64,000 bases of DNA from Aporhodopirellula sallentina SM41 (GCF_000346505.1 NZ_ANOH01000003.1:1-64000); one strand, 5' to 3'; positions 36,736 through 45,782 are shown, counted from the stretch's first letter. A program made the numbers and translations. The notes: generated by a model not told the origin, from the sequence alone.

Positions 36736-37932
36736 ATGGATTTTGAGAACCTGATGAGTTGCATCCTTGTGATCCTCACACTGATCGCCCACTTCGGTCT
36801 TCGTTTGACTTTTTACAACCGTGTCAACTCGCTGGGGTGGCCAAGAAAGCGGATCAAGTTGGTCGAAAAAATCGCGTTCGTGGAAACATGGATGACCCCT
36901 TTGGTCATTTTCGCGGTCTTCTTTCCTGCGGTTTCCGAATTCGCCTTTACAAATGGCTCTTGGAGAGAGTTACCCGCCGGCCTCGTAATCTATAGCGTTC
37001 TTTGCTTGTTCTTAGGTGGTGTGTTCTTCGCACTGTGGCTTCTTTGGCGCCCGATATTTGGCGTTCAACACGCGGACGTGTCTCGAACGTCGAGGTGTAT
37101 CGCGGCCGATGCGAACGCGACTCAGCGTTATGCGCAAACGCGGAAATGTCAGTGGTCGTCGCGGGTTCCGTGCAACCAGATGTTCGACCTCGCGATTGAA
37201 AATGTGGAGGTGCGATTGCCTGGTCTTCCCGAATCGCTCGAGGGATACCGTATCGCACATCTGTCCGACATTCACCTGACCGGTCACTTCACACCCAACT
37301 TCATGACCGACGTGATCGGGCACGCTTTGGATTGGCAACCCGAGTTGTTTGCGTTGACGGGTGACATCGTCGATGTTCAGCAGTGTATCGGTTGGCTCAA
37401 GCAGATTTTTGCTCCGGCGAGAGCATCGGACGGTAGTCTGTTTATCCTCGGCAACCATGACACTCGTGTTTCGGAGCCAGATGAAGTCCGCCGCGAGATG
37501 ATTGAGGCGGGGTGGACCGATGTTGGTGGAAGTGCGTTGAAGCACTCGCTTCGTCAAACAGACGTGCTGATGGTTGGAAATGAGGCTCCATGGTTCGGCC
37601 GTCCGTCAGACAGCGATATGACAGCGATCGCGTCTGATCTGCCGACCGACACATTGAAGATCTGCCTTAGCCACAGCCCTGATCAATACGACTGGGCCCG
37701 TCGACATGAGATCGACTTCATGATGTGCGGGCATACCCACGGGGGCCAAGGGCGATTGCCACTTGCAGGACCGATCTTGAGCCCGAGTTGGCACGGCAGT
37801 CGTTGGGCATCGGGTGACTTTTACCGGGCACCGACCACGATGCATGTTTCGCGTGGGCTCGGTGGTGTGCACCTACTGCGGATCAATTGTCGACCGGAGT
37901 TGTCGTTGATAACACTGCGTCGGTCGAATTAA
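36736..37932 (+). CDS. Membrane-anchored metallophosphoesterase
   Basis: A 398-residue protein with N-terminal hydrophobic segments (SCILVILTLIAHFGLRLTF near 8-26; PLVIFAVFFPAVSEFAF near 55-71; GLVIYSVLCLFLGGVFFALW near 82-101) and a calcineurin-like domain from about 170. Metal-binding motifs are in order: HLSDIHLTGHF, LTGDIVD, LGNHDTR and CGHTHGGQ. The layout resembles YaeI/YkuE-type phosphoesterases that act on lipid or nucleotide substrates. It starts one base after the phosphatase stop. Substrate unknown. Confidence 0.9.
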   Translation: MDFENLMSCILVILTLIAHFGLRLTFYNRVNSLGWPRKRIKLVEKIAFVETWMTPLVIFAVFFPAVSEFAFTNGSWRELPAGLVIYSVLCLFLGGVFFALWLLWRPIFGVQHADVSRTSRCIAADANATQRYAQTRKCQWSSRVPCNQMFDLAIENVEVRLPGLPESLEGYRIAHLSDIHLTGHFTPNFMTDVIGHALDWQPELFALTGDIVDVQQCIGWLKQIFAPARASDGSLFILGNHDTRVSEPDEVRREMIEAGWTDVGGSALKHSLRQTDVLMVGNEAPWFGRPSDSDMTAIASDLPTDTLKICLSHSPDQYDWARRHEIDFMMCGHTHGGQGRLPLAGPILSPSWHGSRWASGDFYRAPTTMHVSRGLGGVHLLRINCRPELSLITLRRSN

Positions 37933-37971
37933 GATTGAACAGTGTTGGGCGTTTCGAGCGACAGATCCAAC

Positions 37972-38038
37972 AAAAAAACTCGCCGCTTTCTCCGTGGCGT
38001 CTTCGATTGAAGATGGCCTGCGGAGAAAGCGGCGAGTT
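37972..38038 (-). terminator. Intrinsic terminator of the second export gene
   Basis: A perfect 17-bp inverted repeat (AACTCGCCGCTTTCTCC and its complement, 37977-37993 and 38022-38038) encloses a 28-base loop that can form a smaller hairpin. On the minus strand it is followed by seven T (A-run at 37972-37978), making a strong Rho-independent terminator 56 bases after the export gene stop. Confidence 0.9.
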
Positions 38039-38093
38039 GTGTTTGCACTCGAGTCGTCGTTGACAAGTTTGAATTCGTCAACGGTTACAAGAG

Positions 38094-39467
38094 TTAGTTG
38101 AACAGTTCGCGGATACCGTAGGTGAAGAACGCGACGATACCGAAGTTCAACGCTTCTTCGTGTGGTTTGTAGCGAAGGATCAGAGTGTCACCAGGCTGAA
38201 CCAGAATCTTTTCGTTCGGGTTGTTGTACGCCTTCTTCAGGTCGACAGCGATCGTGAACTCCTGTCCGCAAGGACCTTTTCGCATGACGTAGAGCTGTGT
38301 TGGGGTGGCACCGCCGAAGCCGCCGCCGAGCAACGCACCTGCTGCACCGCCACCGCTTCCGGAGCCTTGCACCGAACCGCCGAGGCCTGTACCTGCGACC
38401 GACATTGCACCGATCACGTCGAGGTCATAGTCGCGTGGCAGCGGATACTGACCGCCAGGGAGCAATCCACCGGTGTAGAACACTTCCGTGTCGCGGGCTT
38501 CGATGTAGACGATGTCGCCATCTTCGAGGATCACGTCAGCCGGATCGATTTGTGGCATTTCGCCTGGACGAACACGCAGAGGGATCGTCACGCTGAAGGG
38601 GTCTTCGACCATGCCTTCGACGCCAACCATACCGCAACCACCGCACATGTCGAAGCAGCAACCGTCCATCGGTCCACGACCGGCGAAGAGTTGCATCATC
38701 ATCTCTTCGCGGTTCTTACCTTTAAAGCGTGAAGCTTTGAGGACTTTCACTTCGCTTTTGGCGTTAAGGCCTGGCAATCCACCGGTTTCTGCCAATGCGT
38801 GCATCAAGTCGTTCTTGTATGCAGGCATATCGAGTGTGTATCCGGCACCCTGACGCTCGGTTCCGCTGATCACTTCTTGAGCGTTACCGAATTGACGGCT
38901 ACCACCGGCGATTGCGGCGTCGTTCGATCCGCCGTCTTCGCGGATGACGATCACGCGTTGGGTGCGTTCCCGCATCAGCGAGACTAAGATCCGGTCGCGA
39001 CCTTTGCGAAGAATCTTTTCATCGTCGACGTAGGCCTTGCGAACCATGTTCTCGACTTCGGTGATTGTCTTACCACGTACGTCGAGGGGCTCGATCAAAG
39101 GCAACGGCAATGTGCCATCGTCACGAACCGGGATCGGGAAACCGACGCTCGGTGGCAGGTCGCTGCCTTCCTCGGGGAAGTGAACCGGTGGGATGGCAAC
39201 GGGTTGATCTTCGTTGGCCTGAGGTGGCATCACACCTTCGATGTAGATACCGAGAATGTCTCCCTCATCGATCAAGTAGTCTTCGGGTTGTTCCATTCTC
39301 AACAACGCCAAGGGGACGTTGATGTAGTCAGCCCGTTTTTCACCTAAGAGTTGAGGTGGAATCTGGTTGACGGGGACCCCACTGATCGGGGCAAAAAACG
39401 AGGTGCATCCCGTGAGCATCGGTGTCAAAACCGCCGCGAGCAGAACGCCCTTCCAATTGAAGTTCAT
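38094..39467 (-). CDS. Polysaccharide export (Wza-like) lipoprotein, second copy
   Basis: A 457-residue paralogue of the exporter at 24574-25923. The lipobox LTGCTS is near residue 18 and the GVPVNQIPPQLLGEKRADY lead resembles the first copy. Poly_export core: EGDILGIYIEGVMP near 65, DDGTLPLPLIEPLDVRGK near 117. SLBB-type segments: DGDIVYIEARDTEVFYTGG near 315 and LVQPGDTLILRYKP near 420. A cysteine cluster (DGCCFDMCGGCG, near 270) replaces the DPCYCPPEL region of copy one and is unusual for an outer-membrane exporter. ATG 39467 begins the signal peptide. It follows the second lipoprotein gene on the same strand. Confidence 0.9.
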   Translation of the reverse strand: MNFNWKGVLLAAVLTPMLTGCTSFFAPISGVPVNQIPPQLLGEKRADYINVPLALLRMEQPEDYLIDEGDILGIYIEGVMPPQANEDQPVAIPPVHFPEEGSDLPPSVGFPIPVRDDGTLPLPLIEPLDVRGKTITEVENMVRKAYVDDEKILRKGRDRILVSLMRERTQRVIVIREDGGSNDAAIAGGSRQFGNAQEVISGTERQGAGYTLDMPAYKNDLMHALAETGGLPGLNAKSEVKVLKASRFKGKNREEMMMQLFAGRGPMDGCCFDMCGGCGMVGVEGMVEDPFSVTIPLRVRPGEMPQIDPADVILEDGDIVYIEARDTEVFYTGGLLPGGQYPLPRDYDLDVIGAMSVAGTGLGGSVQGSGSGGGAAGALLGGGFGGATPTQLYVMRKGPCGQEFTIAVDLKKAYNNPNEKILVQPGDTLILRYKPHEEALNFGIVAFFTYGIRELFN

Positions 39468-39601
39468 GGCTATAGTTCCAATGATTCGATCCGTGAATTG
39501 TCGTGCCGCTTGCACCAGTGCTTGCGGTCGCTGCCCAACCTTGGGCTCGAACTAAACAGTCGTCTTGTCTGTATCAGTTCAATGTTATGTCTGTGCAACG
39601 A

Positions 39602-40648
39602 TCAGTGTGAATTGACTGCTCGAGTGATGATCGCTCGTTTCACGATCGACTTCGCTTCGTTCTCCGAGGAGGTCGTAGCGTCGGCGACCACACGATTGGT
39701 GCGTGTCGAAACAGTGCGAGTTGGAACTACGGACGACCAGTCGATCGGCTTTGCCACTTCAATCCGGCTTTCTTCGGAAACGACGTCCGTGAAAGGAACC
39801 AATGGTGTTGGTTCTTCGACTGTATCCACTGGGGTCGATTCGATCATCTCAGCTTCGTCGTTTGACGATGCCGAGTGATCAGGGGTTGGTGCCGGCATGG
39901 GTTCCGCTGGGGCGACCTCAGGAATGTCGCTCGGCGAAGGTGGGACATCGTTGAACTGCATCTCGATGGATCCAGGGATGATTGACTCACCCGGAGCAAC
40001 GTGCGGCATGTTCATGGGCTGTAAGTTGGACTCGAGCGGAGCAGCGTCGTCGAAGTGTGTGGTGACGCCACACCCACAGGATGCTGTTGGTTGACCGCAG
40101 GTGTTGCATCCGCCGACGTTGCCGGTGCATGGTTCGCAGCCTGGGTTGCAAGCCGGTTCGCCACACGAAAGCAAAGCAGGGTTCACACGACTGTGTTTCA
40201 GCAAGCGACCGCAACCGCATGATTCAGCCGCGGCGACACCGAGGGGATAGCCTTGGAACCATGCAGCGGCACATTGGTCACGAAGACCGAGTCCGCAGGA
40301 ACCGTTGGGTGCGAACAATGGAGGGCATCCGTCGCCTCCCAAGCATGTGTCCACGAAACCGTCGACGAAACCAGTTCGGATGTCTTTCACGTTACAGTGT
40401 TTGGCGTAGCATTTGGCATACTTCGATGCCCAAATGGAACGTGCCCGAACACGTGCGCGAAACTCGGTAATTGCTTCGCAGTGGATGTTTTCGTAGGGCG
40501 AAACGGCGGCGCAGAAAGCGTTTCCGTAGTAGGAACATCCAGACGTCGTTACCGTGGCTACCACGGCAAGCGAAGTGCAGAGGAGTAGTCCCCAGACGCA
40601 ATTGCTCCCAGACTTCCGCGGCCCTATCGGCTGCTGTGGTCGTTTCAT
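39602..40648 (-). CDS. Putative Cys-rich lipoprotein, second copy of paralogous export-linked pair
   Basis: A 348-residue paralogue of the protein at 23417-24421. The signal peptide VWGLLLCTSLAVVATVTTSG ends at a lipobox Cys (SGCSYY) near residue 38. Shared core elements are KDIRTGFVDGFVDTCLGG, GDGCPP and WFQGYPLGVAAAES. This copy has a Cys-rich insert (about 165-200) with CNPGCEPCTG, CNTCG and CGCG, absent from the first copy. The C-terminus is Pro/Ser/Glu-rich. AGGAAGAG precedes the ATG by 6 bases, supporting start 40648 over 40735. The order lipoprotein-exporter matches the first pair. Confidence 0.82.
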   Translation of the reverse strand: MKRPQQPIGPRKSGSNCVWGLLLCTSLAVVATVTTSGCSYYGNAFCAAVSPYENIHCEAITEFRARVRARSIWASKYAKCYAKHCNVKDIRTGFVDGFVDTCLGGDGCPPLFAPNGSCGLGLRDQCAAAWFQGYPLGVAAAESCGCGRLLKHSRVNPALLSCGEPACNPGCEPCTGNVGGCNTCGQPTASCGCGVTTHFDDAAPLESNLQPMNMPHVAPGESIIPGSIEMQFNDVPPSPSDIPEVAPAEPMPAPTPDHSASSNDEAEMIESTPVDTVEEPTPLVPFTDVVSEESRIEVAKPIDWSSVVPTRTVSTRTNRVVADATTSSENEAKSIVKRAIITRAVNSH

Positions 40649-41039
40649 TTGCTCTTCCTTAAGTAAGGCTGATGGGCCCGAATCGTGCCACACATCTTCT
40701 TTGAACCAAGTGGTTAAGAAGTCTTGTGACCGCAAAGCAGCACTCCGGCTGCTCCGTGAGGTGTATATCCGTGAAAGAGACTGAATGTCCCAACTCGGTT
40801 GGAATGTTCAGTCCTTTCACCCGTGAACGAAAGAAGCGGCACATGAATCCAAAGCAGATGCATGTACAGCTACACTACCGTCCAACCGTTAGATCGACTC
40901 AACGGAGGGGGAACTCGGGGAAGATCGGTGGAGCCGATTCAAGCGGCAGAAGCGAGATTATCCGGTCGACACGACTAGTTGCCGTGGTCGGGTGGGTTTG
41001 CTTAACCGGTAAGGTCGGTCTCGGAGATCGGCTCTGATG
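40649..41039. other. Intergenic region, no gene recognised
   Basis: 391 bases between the second lipoprotein gene (leftward) and the end of the DnaA-family gene (leftward). It should hold the promoter of the lipoprotein/export pair. I recognise no coding region, strong terminator or named RNA in it. Confidence 0.4.
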
Positions 41040-42245
41040 TTAGCCGGCGAGCTTTTCGCTGATTTGATCCGCGGCTCGGCGAAGGTCGGCGTCGTCATCA
41101 AACGATCCTTCCATCTTTCGGATCGCATGAAGTACCGTCGAGTGGTCGCGCCCGCCAAACGCGTCACCGATATGCGTTAGGCTCGAGTCAGTCAGTTTTC
41201 TCGAGAGCCACATGGCCAACGATCGGGCGCGGACAATATTCTGACGACGAGACCCGCTGCGCATTTCGGATGACTTCACGCCTAATTGCCGTGCGACCGC
41301 CGACGTGATGGATTTGATTGAGATCTTCTCTGATTTGTCGTTGTCGCCAACAACCGATTGCAGGGCTTCGGGACACACCGGTGCATCGTTCATCCGGCAC
41401 CACATGGCGACTTGTTTGACGCCGGCTTCCAGTTCGCGCACCGTCACGCAGGATTGAAGACCGCCGTCTAGCAGTGACCAAGTATCCGGATCGGCATCCG
41501 GCAAGTGAGCGAGTACCAGTTCGCGGATGATCGCCTTCCGCGTTTCCCCTTCAGGCGGGCGGAGTTCCACAGTCAGCCCCGGTAGCGTTCGGCTCACTAG
41601 AGGCGGACGCAGCCCTCGTATTTCCGAAGGTAGTCGTCGGCACGTCACGATTGTGATTCGACCAGCGGCATCGCGCGCTTCTAGCCTCGCGGCGAGTTCT
41701 TCCTGTGCCGGCGTTTTATCCGCGATCAGATGCAGGTCATCGATCACCCACACGCAGGCTTCGTCGAGTTTCTTGCGAAGTCGGGGCATGTCCTTCGAGT
41801 CGATCGAAGACGCAAACTCACGAGCGAAATCCACCGCCGGCTGGTAGAGAACACGTGTCGAGAGAACTTTGCTAGTCGTCGTCGAGGTGGGCGACGTTCT
41901 ACCGGAAGCGGTATCGCTCATCCGCAGGGGATCGTCATCGGGCGACTCGGAATCGCCCGGTTCGGTCAACCTGTCCCAAATCGAATCGATTCCGATTCGT
42001 TGGGCCAAATGAAGAGCCAACGCGGTTTTCCCAACACCCGACGGGCCGACTAGCAGCAGCGGACGGGCGATTTCCAACAGCGGCGAAACCGACTGATCGC
42101 AAACGTACCCGGCCAGCCGATTTTCCAGGCCGTAGTAGAACAACGGCGTGACGGCCCGCACCACCGGAGGTTCTCGGCGGCGTCGGCGGAGAGTCGGACG
42201 CTCAAGAGCGAACGACGAAACGGCTGGAGGAGAGGCAGCGACCAC
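41040..42245 (-). CDS. DnaA-family ATPase with DnaA-type DNA-binding domain
   Basis: A 401-residue protein with an AAA+ domain (Walker A GPSGVGKTALALH near 65, Walker B VWVIDDLHLIA near 165, sensor-type ITIVTCRRLP near 200) and a C-terminal helix-turn-helix ending in the DnaA signature GGRDHSTVLHAIRKME near 365-380. This is domain III plus IV of the replication initiator. Domain I, which loads the helicase and recruits partners, is not recognisable; only ~55 Arg-rich residues precede the AAA+ domain. The GTG start at 42245 is bounded by an in-frame stop 6 bases upstream. No dnaN or gyrB lies nearby, so I keep the family name without a gene symbol. Could be the main or a divergent initiator. 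Confidence 0.88.
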   Translation of the reverse strand: MVAASPPAVSSFALERPTLRRRRREPPVVRAVTPLFYYGLENRLAGYVCDQSVSPLLEIARPLLLVGPSGVGKTALALHLAQRIGIDSIWDRLTEPGDSESPDDDPLRMSDTASGRTSPTSTTTSKVLSTRVLYQPAVDFAREFASSIDSKDMPRLRKKLDEACVWVIDDLHLIADKTPAQEELAARLEARDAAGRITIVTCRRLPSEIRGLRPPLVSRTLPGLTVELRPPEGETRKAIIRELVLAHLPDADPDTWSLLDGGLQSCVTVRELEAGVKQVAMWCRMNDAPVCPEALQSVVGDNDKSEKISIKSITSAVARQLGVKSSEMRSGSRRQNIVRARSLAMWLSRKLTDSSLTHIGDAFGGRDHSTVLHAIRKMEGSFDDDADLRRAADQISEKLAG

Positions 42246-42416
42246 GGGGGGTTAACAACAGGGATCGTCCAGGCTTTGTTTGTGATTGTGCTTCCACAAC
42301 CAGAATCGTGTCGGGCAGGTGGGCTCGTCTTGATTGGGGCAGGCGAGCCACTCGTGAGGCCACGTGTGGGTTGCGACATTCTATCCAGAGAAGTGACAAA
42401 AAGCCAACTTTCCCAC

Positions 42417-43589
42417 TTAGTTTTCCACATGTGTAAAACGATTTCTCGCCAGCAGTTTTCGGGAAATTATCTCGATCGCACGAGCAATTTCTTCGTCCGT
42501 GGAAAACTTTGACACGCCAAACCGCAGTGCGGACTCCAGAGCGGCTTTATCGGCACCCATAGCGGTGAGCACATGGCTCGGGGGGCTGCTGCCGCTGCTG
42601 CAGGCCGACCCGCTGCTGCAGGCAACGCCCGCTAGATCCAACGCCATCAGGACGGTCTGCCGGTTCGTTCCGGGTAGCGACACACAGGTGGTCGACGCCA
42701 GCCGTTCGGCCGATTTCCCGTGTATTTGCAGGGATGGATGCCGTTCAAGCAAACCGTTTTCTAGCGAATCTCGCAGTCGTTTCATCCGCGATACCGACTC
42801 CTCTTGCTCTGCCACGGCGAGTGCGGTGGCTTCGGCAGCCGCGGTTACCAATGCGACCGGTTCGGTACCTGGGCGGGTGCCGAGCTGCTGTTCACCACCG
42901 TAAATCGAAGGGCGAATCGAGATTCCCGGGGCCAGCCACAGAAATCCGACCCCCGCCGGCCCGTGGAATTTGTGGGGTGTGAACGTCACGCTCGAGGCGC
43001 CGCATTGGCTTAACTGCAACGGGACCTTCCCAATCGATTGCGTGGCGTCAACGTGCAGGAGAACGCCATGTTTGCGACAAATTTCTGCTGCCCCGGCGAT
43101 CGGTTGAATCACGCCGGTTTCATTGTTGGCCGACATGATGGCGGCAAGTTTTGCGGGTTTTCCCAGTCGAATCGTCTCTGCGATTAAATATTCGAGATGA
43201 TCGAGTCGAACGGTGCCTTCCGGGCTGACATCGATCTTTAAGACCAAGTGTCCCCTTCGTTCCATCATTCCCGCTGCGGAAAGAACGCTGGGATGTTCAA
43301 TCGAACTGACCAGGATTGTGCCTTCCTCGGGGCCCAAACCCGCGATCGCGAGGTTATTGGCCTCCGTTCCGCCGCTGGTGACGACCAATCGTGCCGCATC
43401 GACGCGGGTCAGGTCGCTGCCGAGGCTCTGGCCGATACGGTCCAAGGCGGATTCCATCGCGGCCCGGGCTCGACGCCCGAATTGATGCTGGCTCGATGGG
43501 TTAATCGGACCCGCTTCCAACGCTTTGGTCAGCACCGTGGCGACCCGCGTGTCCATGGACGTTGTTGCGTTGTTGTCGAGGTAAATCAT
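42417..43589 (-). CDS. Cysteine desulfurase (NifS/IscS family)
   Basis: A 390-residue PLP enzyme that takes sulfur from cysteine for Fe-S clusters and thiolated cofactors. Motifs in order: DNNATT near 5, SGGTEANNLAI near 72, HVDATQSIGK near 177, the PLP lysine in TFTPHKFHGPAGVGF near 206, and the active-site Cys loop ACSSGSACSSGSSPPSHVL near 325. The short SGSACSSGS loop is of NifS/IscS type. The ATG overlaps the stop of the membrane-protein gene upstream by 4 bases. It could also feed sulfur to MoaD made by the moa genes in this window, but that is inference. Confidence 0.95.
   Translation of the reverse strand: MIYLDNNATTSMDTRVATVLTKALEAGPINPSSQHQFGRRARAAMESALDRIGQSLGSDLTRVDAARLVVTSGGTEANNLAIAGLGPEEGTILVSSIEHPSVLSAAGMMERRGHLVLKIDVSPEGTVRLDHLEYLIAETIRLGKPAKLAAIMSANNETGVIQPIAGAAEICRKHGVLLHVDATQSIGKVPLQLSQCGASSVTFTPHKFHGPAGVGFLWLAPGISIRPSIYGGEQQLGTRPGTEPVALVTAAAEATALAVAEQEESVSRMKRLRDSLENGLLERHPSLQIHGKSAERLASTTCVSLPGTNRQTVLMALDLAGVACSSGSACSSGSSPPSHVLTAMGADKAALESALRFGVSKFSTDEEIARAIEIISRKLLARNRFTHVEN
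42421..42438. promoter_or_regulatory. Back-to-back DnaA boxes upstream of the dnaA-like gene
   Basis: TTTTCCACA followed at once by TGTGTAAAA (reverse of TTTTACACA). Both match the consensus TTWTNCACA and face each other without a gap. They sit 176 bases upstream of the dnaA-like start, inside the last codons of the cysteine desulfurase gene. Autoregulation of the dnaA-like gene is the simplest reading. Confidence 0.6.
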
Positions 43590-44326
43590 GAGGGTGAGTC
43601 AACGGTCGGCGGGGATTCTTGGGCGTCTTCGGCGGCCTCCGCCGCTAGCGAATCGGCCAGATCGTTTTGGCCAGCCGCTCGCATGTCGCGTATGAGAGCA
43701 TCGTATTCATCGGCGAGATAGCCAGAAATCGTTGATTGCAGATAGGGAACGCTGTCGATCCGGCGTGCCATTTCCAAGAGACGTGGCATGAGTATGTAGA
43801 GTTCTCGATCGGCTAGCTTTGCAATCGCCGGCCAAAGAACACCGGCCAAATCAGGGTGATCTTGGCTCCATTTACGCCAGACGGCCGAACCATCCACCTG
43901 CAAACGAAGCTGGCTGACCAGCAACGCTGCATCATCGTCATTGCTCTGTTCCAATCCTCGGCGGAGGGACACCAAGTGCCAGACGCGAGGTTCACCGCTG
44001 GGCGGCGAAACCCATTTCTTTTGTCTTAGCAGGACTGCGGTCGATGGAGTCGTTGATTTCCGTTGAATGGGGGTGATTTGCCAATGAATCAGAGGTATCT
44101 CATAGAACGAAAACGTCCGCGTACGGAAATGCGATGGAGCGAACTCCTCGCCCTGCACGTAGCCCATTGATCGGATCACCACGACCAGCAAACCGCCTAG
44201 AACGATCGTGGAGATAAGAGAAATCCAGATTTGCGATCCGGTGATTCCACGTCGATGTGAAGAAACTGTGGGTTTGGCGAGTTTCGCTGCGGTATCGGAT
44301 GAGGGTGGACGATCAGGCGATGACAA
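43586..44326 (-). CDS. Single-pass membrane protein of unknown function
   Basis: A 246-residue protein with one N-terminal membrane helix (IWISLISTIVLGGLLVVVI near 32-50) and a mostly helical, probably periplasmic domain. The C-terminus is Ala/Asp-rich (DLADSLAAEAAEDAQE). No family recognised. It is translationally coupled to the cysteine desulfurase (4-base overlap) and divergent from scpB with a 143-base gap. Confidence 0.75.
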   Translation of the reverse strand: MSSPDRPPSSDTAAKLAKPTVSSHRRGITGSQIWISLISTIVLGGLLVVVIRSMGYVQGEEFAPSHFRTRTFSFYEIPLIHWQITPIQRKSTTPSTAVLLRQKKWVSPPSGEPRVWHLVSLRRGLEQSNDDDAALLVSQLRLQVDGSAVWRKWSQDHPDLAGVLWPAIAKLADRELYILMPRLLEMARRIDSVPYLQSTISGYLADEYDALIRDMRAAGQNDLADSLAAEAAEDAQESPPTVDSPS

Positions 44327-44469
44327 GGGAATTTCCGGAAGATTGCGTTGCGAAAAGCGACGGATTCCATTCTAACCGGTCTGGTGACCATTGAACCACT
44401 TGGCCATGATGCCGCCTGTCCGGCGTGCCGCTGCACATCAGCGTATGAAGTTTCCATTTTGAATTCGCG

Positions 44470-45777
44470 ATGACTCCTTATTGTGCCCCTTGGCAACGAG
44501 CGACCGGTCGAGGTCGAGCATCACGCCCTGGCCGATCATTGACGGCCAATGATGTCGCACCCAGGCGGCGTGGCGGTTGGTCCACGCTCGGTGATGCGAT
44601 CGAGGCGAACTCTCAACACGGCGGTGGCGATGTTCTGCGCATCGCTGCCGGTAGCGAGACTGCCCATCATGTGGCTTCGCAGGAGGACACGGGTGCCGAT
44701 TCGAAAGCCGAGCCGCTCGATCCCGCGATTGCCCGGAGCCGCGTCGAAGCACTGCTGTTGATCGCCAAATCACCGCTAAATTACAGGAAAATTGCCTCCC
44801 TCGCGGGTCTCGAGGACGCGACGCAGGCGAGGACTTTGGTCAATGAGTTGAACGAACTCTACGATTCGCTGGGTCGAGGATTTCGCATCGAACAGCTCGC
44901 CGGTGGCAGCAGGATGGTGACGCGATCGGTTGTCGCACCCTGGTTGAGAAGACTCGGCGTTTTAGCTCCAGCGATCCGTTTGAGTTGGCCGATGATGGAA
45001 ACGCTCGCGGTCGTAGCCTATCGGCAGGATGTGACGCGGGCGGATGTTGAAAGTGTTCGGGGTGTGGCTTGCGGTGAAATCCTGCGACAACTGATGCAAC
45101 TTGATTTGGTGCGAATCAGTGGCCGCAGCGAAGATCTCGGTCGACCCTACCTTTACGGAACCACCAAACGTTTTTTAAAAATCTGCGGATTGGCTTCCAT
45201 AAACGCCTTGCCAGCGATTGACTCACGGGGATTCTGTGATGATGTTTCTGGTTCCCAGGATGTCGCCCCAGTTCGCGGCGATGATGAAAATTCCAAGTCT
45301 CATGAATCGGCGGACCCCGCCGCTTCCCAAGTCCCCAAGGAGTCCGACGTGAGTCTCGCTGTGACCGACGCTCTCGCCACCGATTCGGTGTTGTCCACTT
45401 TCACGACCGGCATTGATGATGCAACCGGTGAGGCGATCGAAGGTACAGGCATTGCTATGCCAACCGCCGACGCAACGGATGAAGGTAATCCCGTCGCCGT
45501 GATCGAAGACGAAGAAGACGACTTGTACGAACGAGGTCTCGATGACGACGACGACGATGAAGACTACGTCGACGATGATGACTGGGACGACGAAGACGAA
45601 GACGAAGACGACGACGAGGAGGACGAAGACGACGATGATCTCGACGTCGATGAAGATGATAGCTGGGAAGAAGTCGACGACGACGAAGCCGATGAAGATT
45701 GGGACGACGACGATGAAGACGAAGACGACGATGATGACTGGGACGACGACGATGATGAAGATGACGACGAAATCTAG
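44470..45777 (+). CDS. scpB: Chromosome segregation protein ScpB with long acidic tail
   Basis: A 435-residue ScpB, the winged-helix partner of ScpA and SMC in chromosome condensation. The ScpB core spans about 78-245: RVEALLLIAKSPLNYRKIA, the first winged helix, MMETLAVVAYRQDVTRADVE near 177 and GRPYLYGTT near 223. Typical ScpB proteins have about 180-220 residues. The last ~90 residues (about 345-435) are almost only Asp and Glu, with few Tyr and Trp (DDDDWDDEDEDEDDDEEDED). The N-terminal ~75 residues are not conserved and the true start may be later, for example near the GTG at 44671. No scpA or smc is in the window. Confidence 0.88.
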   Translation: MTPYCAPWQRATGRGRASRPGRSLTANDVAPRRRGGWSTLGDAIEANSQHGGGDVLRIAAGSETAHHVASQEDTGADSKAEPLDPAIARSRVEALLLIAKSPLNYRKIASLAGLEDATQARTLVNELNELYDSLGRGFRIEQLAGGSRMVTRSVVAPWLRRLGVLAPAIRLSWPMMETLAVVAYRQDVTRADVESVRGVACGEILRQLMQLDLVRISGRSEDLGRPYLYGTTKRFLKICGLASINALPAIDSRGFCDDVSGSQDVAPVRGDDENSKSHESADPAASQVPKESDVSLAVTDALATDSVLSTFTTGIDDATGEAIEGTGIAMPTADATDEGNPVAVIEDEEDDLYERGLDDDDDDEDYVDDDDWDDEDEDEDDDEEDEDDDDLDVDEDDSWEEVDDDEADEDWDDDDEDEDDDDDWDDDDDEDDDEI

Positions 45778-45782
45778 TGCAT

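Noticed and set aside
42246-42438. Replication origin at the DnaA boxes
   Set aside because: Only one box pair was found and no AT-rich unwinding element or dnaN/gyrB context, so only a regulatory site is claimed.
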